Origin: Adlercreutzia equolifaciens DSM 19450
GTDB lineage: Bacteria > Actinomycetota > Coriobacteriia > Coriobacteriales > Eggerthellaceae
Direction of reading: 5' to 3'
DNA: 64,000 nt
NCBI RefSeq assembly: GCF_000478885.1
Contig: NC_022567.1
Span: 2,666,001 to 2,730,000, forward strand
Of the stretch, positions 58,227 through 64,000 are shown piece after piece. The notes beneath the pieces are model-generated. The model was not told the origin of the DNA, did no database searches, and was given only the letters and a program-made list of their open reading frames with translations. The stretch's first letter is position 1. Each line of letters begins with the position of its first letter. Both the position numbers and the translations under genes were made by a program.

Positions 58227-58910
58227 ATGCTCACCATCCCCGAAGTCTACGACCTTTTCGACCAAATCGGCTGCTGCAGCTTCGCCACCCTCGATGGGCG
58301 CGGCGGCGTCGATTCCCGCATCGCGCACTTCTTTGCCTGCGACGAGGAGGGCCTCTACCTGCGCACCATGGACGTGAAGCCCTTCTACCGCCAGCTTGTG
58401 GAAGGCGGCAAGCTGTCCGTTTGCGGCGAGAAAACCGCCGCGCCCTGCAGCTGGGATGACGACAACATGCCGCATTTCCAGCCAGGCTTCATGGTGCGCG
58501 TCTCCGGGGATGTGCGCCTGCTCACGCGGGAGGAGGTGACCGAGAAGGCAGCGGCAAACCCGCAGTTCAACGTCGCCATATACGACATCAACAAGTACCC
58601 CGAGACCCGCGTGCTCGTGCTGCATTCCGCCTGGGGCGAGCTGTACGACTACGACTTCAACATGGTGCACCGCGACCACAAGATCCTCCGCGAGCGCTTC
58701 GCCTGGGGCGGTGCGACTTTCGAGGCGCCAGGGCTTTCCATCACCGATGCGTGCATCGAGTGCGGTGCCTGCGCCGATGCCTGCACCCACAAGGCCATCG
58801 TGGCCGGCACGCCCTACGCCATCCTCGGCGAACGCTGCGACGAGTGCGGCAACTGCTACCATGTCTGCCCTGCCGGCGCTGTCATCAGCAAGGGCGTTTC
58901 GAAAGATTAG
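58227..58910 (+). CDS. PPOX-type flavin barrel fused to a 2[4Fe-4S] ferredoxin
   Basis: A 227-residue protein. Residues 1-165 are a pyridoxamine-phosphate-oxidase-like barrel (GCCSFATLDGRGGVDSRIAHF, GLYLRTMDVKPFYRQL, GELYDYDF). Residues 170-220 hold two cluster motifs, CIECGACADACTH and CDECGNCYHVCPAGA. The fusion suggests electron transfer between FMN and ferredoxin clusters. ATG 58227 has GAAAGGAG upstream. Second gene of the operon. Confidence 0.85.
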   Translation: MLTIPEVYDLFDQIGCCSFATLDGRGGVDSRIAHFFACDEEGLYLRTMDVKPFYRQLVEGGKLSVCGEKTAAPCSWDDDNMPHFQPGFMVRVSGDVRLLTREEVTEKAAANPQFNVAIYDINKYPETRVLVLHSAWGELYDYDFNMVHRDHKILRERFAWGGATFEAPGLSITDACIECGACADACTHKAIVAGTPYAILGERCDECGNCYHVCPAGAVISKGVSKD

Positions 58911-58919
58911 GAGGCAGCC

Positions 58920-59507
58920 ATGGGAAGAGAACCAGGAGAGAGCAGAGAAACCGCAGCCGCCGTTCCGAGCGCATCACACGCCTCGAGCGTCCAAGACGTC
59001 CCGAACATGCCCCCTCACGGCGATATCGTCAGCCTTATGAGCCGCACGCTCGGCGCGGCCAATCGTTACCTGGTGGAGCTCATGGCCCGCGAAGGGCTCG
59101 CCGGCATCGTGCCCTCCCACGGCGACATCCTCATGCAGCTGTTCGCCCACGACGCGATGTCCATGGCTGCTTTGGCTGAAGCCATCGGGAAGGATCCATC
59201 CACGGTGACGGCCCTCGTGCGCAAGCTGGCCAATGCCGGCTATGTGGAGAAAGCCCCCAACCCCCGCGACCGCCGCATGTGCGAGGTGCGTCTGACCGAT
59301 GCGGGCCGCGCCCTGGAGCCGGCCATGGATCGCGTGTCCCATACGCTTATCACAACGCTGACAAATAGCATCCCCGCCGCCGACCTTGCCGCTACTTGCC
59401 GTACCATGAAAGCCATGCAAAAGAATATGAGTGCCGCAGACGATTCTGAATCGAAGCGTGAACCTGATTCCGAACCTGCAGCCGAAACCCGAGGAGACCA
59501 CCGATGA
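58920..59507 (+). CDS. MarR-family transcriptional regulator
   Basis: A 195-residue winged-helix protein: VPSHGDILMQLFAHDAMSMA, ALAEAIGKDPSTVTALVRKL and the wing NPRDRRMCEVRLTDAG. There is a 35-residue extra N-terminus and a charged C-terminal tail. It lies inside the operon (9 bp after the flavin/ferredoxin gene; ATGA overlap with the binding protein), so it probably controls the palindromic promoter at 57024-57052. Confidence 0.92.
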   Translation: MGREPGESRETAAAVPSASHASSVQDVPNMPPHGDIVSLMSRTLGAANRYLVELMAREGLAGIVPSHGDILMQLFAHDAMSMAALAEAIGKDPSTVTALVRKLANAGYVEKAPNPRDRRMCEVRLTDAGRALEPAMDRVSHTLITTLTNSIPAADLAATCRTMKAMQKNMSAADDSESKREPDSEPAAETRGDHR

Positions 59508-60391
59508 ACCTTTCCCTATCCCGCAGCTTCCCCATCGCGAAGGCGGCCCTTGCTGCCGCCGTCATCGCCTGCACCTTCGCCCTGGCCTGCAGTTTGACCG
59601 GCTGCGCGTCGGGCGGCACCGACAGCAGCAGTGCCGATGCCGACAACACCTCCGCCAGCACCGACGGCAAGACTCTGCGCGTGGCCATGGAACTGGCCTA
59701 CCCACCCTTCGAAACGAAAGACGACGCCGGCAACCCGGAGGGCCTCGCCGTCGATTTCATCCGCGACTTCGGCGCCGCCTACGGCTACGATGTGCAGATT
59801 GAGAACACCGCCTGGGACGGCCTTATTCCCTCGCTGCAATCGGACAAGGCCGATCTGGTTATCAGTTCCATGACCATTACCGACGAGCGCAAGCAGTCCG
59901 TGGACTTCTCCGACGCCTACGCCATGGCCCAGCTGGCCATTCTGGCAAACGCGAATTCCGGCGTGGCTTCCATCGACGACTTGAACCAGCCGGGCAAGAA
60001 GGTGGCCGTGAAGACCGGCTCCACCGGCGATGTGTACGCCACGAAGAACCTGACCAATGCGGAGATCGTTCGCCTGGCCGACGAGAGCGCGTGCGTGACT
60101 GAAGTGGTGCAGGGCAAGGCCGACGGCTTCCTGTACGACCAGCTAACCATCTACCGCAACCATCAGGCGAACCCCGATACCACCGAGGCCGTGTTCATCC
60201 CCTTCCAGGACGCCGAGGAGTGGGGCATCGCCGTGAAGAAGGGCAACACGGAGCTGCTCGACCAGCTGAACGCCTTCATCGCGCAGTCGAAAACCGACGG
60301 CGAGTTCGACCGCCTAACCGAGAAGTACCTCTCCGAGGAAAAGAAGGCCTTCGACCAGTACGGCTTCAAGTGGTTCTTCGATTTCGAGTAA
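59504..60391 (+). CDS. Polar amino acid ABC transporter substrate-binding lipoprotein
   Basis: A 295-residue lipoprotein with lipobox LTGC (about 34) and a Ser/Asp linker. TLRVAMELAYPPFETKDDAG, WDGLIPSLQSDKADLVISSMTIT (in parts), FSDAYAMAQLAIL and WGIAVKKGN are the standard SBP_bac_3 blocks. It binds a polar amino acid or related small molecule for the permease and ATPase that follow. ATGA overlap with the MarR gene. Confidence 0.93.
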   Translation: MNLSLSRSFPIAKAALAAAVIACTFALACSLTGCASGGTDSSSADADNTSASTDGKTLRVAMELAYPPFETKDDAGNPEGLAVDFIRDFGAAYGYDVQIENTAWDGLIPSLQSDKADLVISSMTITDERKQSVDFSDAYAMAQLAILANANSGVASIDDLNQPGKKVAVKTGSTGDVYATKNLTNAEIVRLADESACVTEVVQGKADGFLYDQLTIYRNHQANPDTTEAVFIPFQDAEEWGIAVKKGNTELLDQLNAFIAQSKTDGEFDRLTEKYLSEEKKAFDQYGFKWFFDFE

Positions 60392-60486
60392 TTTCAAGTA
60401 CCCTGTAAAGCGCACGCGTAGAAAACCTGAGCACTTACCATGGGCGCTCTTTCCGATTCCGAAGCTTAAGGAGGCGACCGGGGCCG

Positions 60487-61311
60487 ATGCCTCATTCCAC
60501 GACTTCACCGACGCCCCGTCGCCCGCATCGGACGATGCGCCCCTTCACCGCTGCCGCGGGCGTACCCGTGCCCCCGGCGAAGGCGGCGCTGAACTACCTG
60601 GCCGTATGCGTAGTGGTCATCGCCGTGGTGTGGGCATCGCTGGCCGCGGCGGGCATCTCGCTGAACTTCGATTTCGTGGCCCAGTACCGCATGCGTATCT
60701 GGGACGGCTTCTGCATGACCGTGGGCATTTCGGCGGCGTCGCTCGTGGCGAGCCTGGCGCTCGGCGTGCTCGTGGCCGCGGGCCAGGGCGCGCGCTTCCT
60801 GCCGCTGCGCTATCTGTGCGACTTTTACGTGAAAATCATCCGCGGCACGCCGCTCATCGTGCAAGTGTACTTCTTCTACTACATCATCGGTACGGCCTGG
60901 GGCATCGACAACCGGGTGCTGGCGGGCATTCTCATCCTGTCGCTGTTCTCGGGTGCCTACATCGCCGAAATCGTGCGCGGCAGCCTGCTGTCGCTGGACG
61001 CGGGGCAGATGGAAGCGGCCCGAGCCGTCGGCTTCACCCGCGCCCAAACCTTGCGCTACGTAGTGGCGCCGCAGCTGGTGGCCCGCACGCTGCCGGCGCT
61101 CACGGGTCAGGTGGCCTCCATCATCAAGGACTCGTCGCTGCTGTCGGTCATTGCCGTCATCGAACTCACCCAAACCATGCGCGAGATCACCGCCACGAAC
61201 TACAACTTCTTCGGCGGATTTCTGCTGCTCGGCGCGCTGTATCTGGTGCTCACGCTGCCCATCATGGCGGTAAGCCGCCACTTCGAGAAAAGGCTCGACT
61301 ATGCGCACTAG
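60487..61311 (+). CDS. Polar amino acid ABC transporter permease
   Basis: A 274-residue HisM/GlnP-type permease. Helices follow a 30-residue leader; IWDGFCMTVGISAASLVASL, YVKIIRGTPLIVQVYFFYY and the EAA loop MEAARAVGFTRAQTLRYVVAP are conserved, ending LTGQVASIIKDSSLLSVIAV. AAGGAGG lies 14 bp before the ATG. It forms a homodimer in such transporters. Confidence 0.92.
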   Translation: MPHSTTSPTPRRPHRTMRPFTAAAGVPVPPAKAALNYLAVCVVVIAVVWASLAAAGISLNFDFVAQYRMRIWDGFCMTVGISAASLVASLALGVLVAAGQGARFLPLRYLCDFYVKIIRGTPLIVQVYFFYYIIGTAWGIDNRVLAGILILSLFSGAYIAEIVRGSLLSLDAGQMEAARAVGFTRAQTLRYVVAPQLVARTLPALTGQVASIIKDSSLLSVIAVIELTQTMREITATNYNFFGGFLLLGALYLVLTLPIMAVSRHFEKRLDYAH

Positions 61312-61370
61312 AGCAGCAAAACATTTGCGTCGGCCGGGCGCCTTGGCCCTTATAGCCCGGGAGGCGAACC

Positions 61371-62105
61371 ATGCGCATTAGCCTCGATCATCTGTGCAAG
61401 TCCTTCGACGGCGTGGAAGTCCTGCGCGACATCACCTTCGATGAGGAGGTGTCGGCGCTCGCCATCATCGGCCCCTCCGGCGGCGGGAAATCCACGCTGC
61501 TGCGCATCATCGGCGGCCTGGAGGCACCCACATCCGGCACCATGGCCGTAGACGGCAGCCCCGTCTCCTTCGACGAGGCGTCTTTGCGCGCCTACCGCGC
61601 CACCTTGGGCTTCGTCTTCCAAGATGGCGGCCTGTTCCACCACATGACCGCTTTGGAAAACGTGGCGCTTCCCTTGCGGGTGGTTCATGGCGCCAGCTCC
61701 GACGAGGCCGACGATCGCGCCCGCGAGCTACTCGCGCGCCTCGGTTTGGAAGACTCCCTGGCCAAGCGGCCAGCCCAGCTGTCCGGCGGCCAAAAGCAGC
61801 GCGTCGCCATCGCCCGCGCGCTCGCCGCCCGCCCGCGCCTTCTTCTGCTGGACGAGCCCACAAGCGCCCTAGATCCGGAATTCACCACCGAAGTGCTCGA
61901 CGTCGTGCGCGACCTCGCCGAAGCCGGCACGCGCTTCATCATCGTCACCCATGAGATGGGCTTCGCCCGCCACGCCTGCGACCACGTCGCCTTCCTCTAT
62001 GGCGGCCGCCTTCTGGAGTACGGCGACGCCGCCCGCGTTTTCGACCACCCCGAAACCCCCGAACTCACCCGCTTCCTCAGCCGCCTTCTGGAATGGAGCA
62101 TGTAA
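61371..62105 (+). CDS. Polar amino acid ABC transporter ATP-binding protein
   Basis: A 244-residue ATPase: Walker A GPSGGGKST, Q-loop FVFQDGGLF, signature LSGGQKQR, Walker B LLLLDEPTSALDPE and switch VTHEMGFAR. GlnQ/HisP type. It closes the six-gene operon and is followed by a terminator. Confidence 0.93.
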   Translation: MRISLDHLCKSFDGVEVLRDITFDEEVSALAIIGPSGGGKSTLLRIIGGLEAPTSGTMAVDGSPVSFDEASLRAYRATLGFVFQDGGLFHHMTALENVALPLRVVHGASSDEADDRARELLARLGLEDSLAKRPAQLSGGQKQRVAIARALAARPRLLLLDEPTSALDPEFTTEVLDVVRDLAEAGTRFIIVTHEMGFARHACDHVAFLYGGRLLEYGDAARVFDHPETPELTRFLSRLLEWSM

Positions 62106-62106
62106 A

Positions 62107-62130
62107 AGAGGCGACCCACGGATCGCCTCT
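62107..62130. terminator. Terminator between convergent genes
   Basis: AGAGGCGA and TCGCCTCT pair around eight nucleotides, directly after the ATPase stop; A-run before it serves the minus strand. Confidence 0.75.
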
Positions 62131-62189
62131 CAGTCGATGCGAAAGATATGTTTGCTTGGAACTGACGCTTTGCGGAGCGAAGACAAGCC

Positions 62190-62873
62190 CTACTCCAGGC
62201 CCATCTCCTTCTTCAGGCGGGCCAAATCGTCGTCGACGGCGGCTTCGGCGCCGGCGGCGGCGTACTTCTTCGCGAGTTCCTCGGTGGGATCGGCCGGCTT
62301 CTCGGACAGCTCAGCCACGGCATTGGCGCGGTCGAGCATCTCGTCAGCCTTGGCCTCCATGCGGTCAAAAGCGCTGCGAGCACCCTCGGCACGATCGCCG
62401 GCCGAAGTCATCTCGTTCACCTTGGACTGCGTTTTCGCCACGGCGGCCTTCGCCTTGATGGTGGCCTTCCGCGCGTTCAGCTCCTCGATGTCGGCCACAA
62501 GCTTGTCGTGCATTTGGCGCATCTTGTCGGCGTTGGCCTTCGCACCCTCGTAGGCCACCGTAAGGCCCTCGGCGCGCCCCGCCAGCTCCTGCTTCTTCGC
62601 GAGGAACACGCGGGCGTCGGCCTCGTTGCCGGCGGCGAGCGCCTTGCGAGCCAGCTCCTCGTACTTCTCCGTTTCCTCGCGATTCTCGTCGAGGAGCTTC
62701 TTGCAGCGCTTCTCCTCGGCCATGACGCCAGCGGTGGCCTCGCGCACCTCGGCGAGCGACTCGGTCATCTCGCGCAGATACTGGTCGACCATCTTCTCGG
62801 GATCTTCGGCCTTATCCAGAAGCTCGTTGATATTCGCCTTCACGATGGAGGTGAAGCGATCGAGGATTCCCAT
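62190..62873 (-). CDS. pspA: PspA/IM30-family membrane-stress protein
   Basis: A 227-residue almost fully helical coiled-coil protein: MGILDRFTSIVKANINELLD, EDPEKMVDQYLREM and MAEEKRCKKLLDE are the PspA/Vipp1 opening. These proteins assemble on damaged membranes. It follows the Gly-rich membrane protein gene by 49 bp on the same strand. Confidence 0.92.
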   Translation of the reverse strand: MGILDRFTSIVKANINELLDKAEDPEKMVDQYLREMTESLAEVREATAGVMAEEKRCKKLLDENREETEKYEELARKALAAGNEADARVFLAKKQELAGRAEGLTVAYEGAKANADKMRQMHDKLVADIEELNARKATIKAKAAVAKTQSKVNEMTSAGDRAEGARSAFDRMEAKADEMLDRANAVAELSEKPADPTEELAKKYAAAGAEAAVDDDLARLKKEMGLE

Positions 62874-62922
62874 GTCAGTCTCCTATCTGGCCCGAGGGCC
62901 GGGTTGAATACCGCAGCGCCGC

Positions 62923-64000
62923 CTAGGGCCGCGGCTTCGTCGGCTGCACCGGCGGCGCGTCCGAAGCGTCTGCCTGCGCGTACTTCTTTTCCAAATCCGC
63001 CAGCTCGGCGTCGGCCAGCGACTCCAGCGGCGTGTTCAGAATCTCCTGCATGCGCTCTGCCTCGCGCTGCTTCGCCAGACGGCGGTTGCGCACGATGAGG
63101 AACACGACGACGGCCACTATTATCACTGCCGCGCACACCGCGATGATCGGCAGCGGCGAAGGCGTCACCGTCATGATACGGTCGGCCGTGTCGGCAAAGG
63201 CGTCGGAGAAGATCTCCTCTTCCGACAGGCTCATATCGTCGTAGTTCTGGCTGAGGTATGCTTTGAAGATGTTGATGGCCTCATCGTCGAGCACCGATCC
63301 CGTCCTCGCACCGGCCCAGTAGGCGGCGTTGAAGCGCCCGTTGCCATCGTCGCAAAACACAAGGACGAAGTGCGCCTGGTCGGTGAACAGCTCGTCGTAC
63401 TTTTCCTGGGCAATGGACTGCAGCTCCTGGTAGGAGCGCACCGATCCGTTCGGCAGGATGTACACGTAGGGCTGCACGCCCGTTTCCTCGTAGAAATGGC
63501 GCAGACCGCGCTCGAGCTTCGCCGGATCGTGAATCCAGTCGCCATCCTCGTCGGTGAAGTAGCCCGTCTCGTTTACGGAACCGGCAGGAAGGGCCGTGCG
63601 CTCCACGGTAGACGCGGGCACGTTCGCGCCCGAGCAGCCACCGCTGCCCAGGGCCACCACGAGGAGCAGCACCAGCAACACGGCGGCCACGATGACGAAC
63701 ACCGTGCCGCATCCGCTGTTGGAGGACTTGCCCTGAGGCGAACCAGGCTGCGGCGCATTCGGGCCGCCGGGGCCGCCGCCCGATCCGGGCTGCTGCGGGC
63801 CGCTCGGCTGCTGGGGCATCTGCGGCGGCATCGAGCCACCGCCTCCTCGGCTCGAGCCCATCAGGCCGCCGAGGAAACCGCCCCAGAAGCTGCCGCCCCC
63901 GAAGCCTCCGCCGTAGTAGCCACCGCCATGGTACCCGCCGCCGAAACCAGAGCCGCCGTGGCCAGCCGAGCGACCGCCCGATCCCGAGCCGCCGGAAAAC
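62923..64000 (-). CDS. Gly-rich two-helix membrane protein (5' end outside window)
   Basis: The frame is open to the right edge. The visible part starts with a Gly/Tyr/Phe-rich segment (GGYHGGGYYGGGFGGGSFWG and similar), a Pro/Gln/Gly linker, helix 1 (TVFVIVAAVLLVLLLVVAL), an outside domain with HFYEETGVQPYVYILPNGSV and AHFVLVFCDDGNGRFNAAYW, helix 2 (IIAVCAAVIIVAVVVFLIV) and a cytoplasmic tail. The outside domain resembles TPM-type (TPM_phosphatase) proteins. Next to pspA, so a membrane-stress role is plausible. Confidence 0.75.
   Translation of the reverse strand, partial: FSGGSGSGGRSAGHGGSGFGGGYHGGGYYGGGFGGGSFWGGFLGGLMGSSRGGGGSMPPQMPQQPSGPQQPGSGGGPGGPNAPQPGSPQGKSSNSGCGTVFVIVAAVLLVLLLVVALGSGGCSGANVPASTVERTALPAGSVNETGYFTDEDGDWIHDPAKLERGLRHFYEETGVQPYVYILPNGSVRSYQELQSIAQEKYDELFTDQAHFVLVFCDDGNGRFNAAYWAGARTGSVLDDEAINIFKAYLSQNYDDMSLSEEEIFSDAFADTADRIMTVTPSPLPIIAVCAAVIIVAVVVFLIVRNRRLAKQREAERMQEILNTPLESLADAELADLEKKYAQADASDAPPVQPTKPRP

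Overview
This window is high-G+C chromosomal DNA with short intergenic gaps, frequent ATGA start/stop overlaps and G-rich ribosome binding sites. The gene set includes a penta-heme NrfA-like cytochrome, a Tat-exported molybdopterin oxidoreductase with a four-cluster ferredoxin, menaquinone genes, indolepyruvate:ferredoxin oxidoreductase and phenylacetate-CoA ligase, with no sugar pathway in view. That points to an anaerobic, amino-acid-using, respiring actinobacterium of the Coriobacteriia, most likely family Eggerthellaceae. This assignment is an inference from gene content, not a database result.

Layout. 1-2.5 kb: end of a FecCD-type iron/siderophore ABC operon. 2.6-6.4 kb: penta-heme cytochrome lipoprotein with a two-component system whose sensor carries a periplasmic CXXCH heme motif; a shared 14-bp motif lies in both promoters. 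6.4-8.2 kb: two small flavin-barrel proteins and an HxlR regulator. 8.4-9.5 kb: a scarred spot with a PIN remnant, HigBA and a binding-protein tail remnant. 9.5-16.7 kb: vitamin B6 kinase, NA37 nucleoid protein, GH25 lysozyme, YjgR ATPase, FetAB, DUF2148 protein. 16.7-21.3 kb: accessory genes (a 20-bp tandem array before an AlbA_2 protein, a DUF3990/DUF3791 three-gene cassette, a zinc ribbon, a wHTH protein, tRNA-fMet). 21.4-27.7 kb: EamA transporter, PurF-like protein without its N-terminal Cys, menEC fusion, menB. 27.8-32.3 kb: PilT plus a GspF-like protein and four small membrane proteins. 32.3-38.8 kb: transglutaminase lipoprotein, hybrid kinase, HPt and a REC/HD-GYP/GGDEF protein. 38.9-46.4 kb: PaaK, a second heme-sensor two-component pair and a DmsAB-like enzyme whose catalytic gene is frameshifted in a G6 tract. 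46.8-49 kb: DUF4143 ATPase between a parE tail remnant and an intact parE/antitoxin pair. 49.1-52.9 kb: iorBA, a long inverted-repeat element, purE. 53-56.7 kb: tRNA-Leu, a beta-propeller-like protein, a wall-anchored protein, a small zinc protein. 56.7-57 kb: candidate type I toxin-antitoxin locus. 57-62.1 kb: a six-gene operon (ATP-grasp ligase, flavin/ferredoxin protein, MarR, polar amino acid ABC transporter) behind a palindromic operator. 62-64 kb: PspA and a Gly-rich membrane protein cut by the window edge.

How the parts may fit together: menaquinone synthesis supplies the quinone pool; the cytochrome and DmsAB-like enzyme are terminal reductases at the cell surface; each sits beside its own heme-sensor kinase, suggesting that expression follows a heme-sensed redox or ligand cue. 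IorAB and PaaK fit aryl-pyruvate/aryl-acetate metabolism. The accessory stretches (8.2-9.5, 16.7-21, 46.4-49 and 56.7-57 kb) hold toxin-antitoxin modules, gene tails and repeats. No CRISPR array, prophage or complete insertion sequence was seen.
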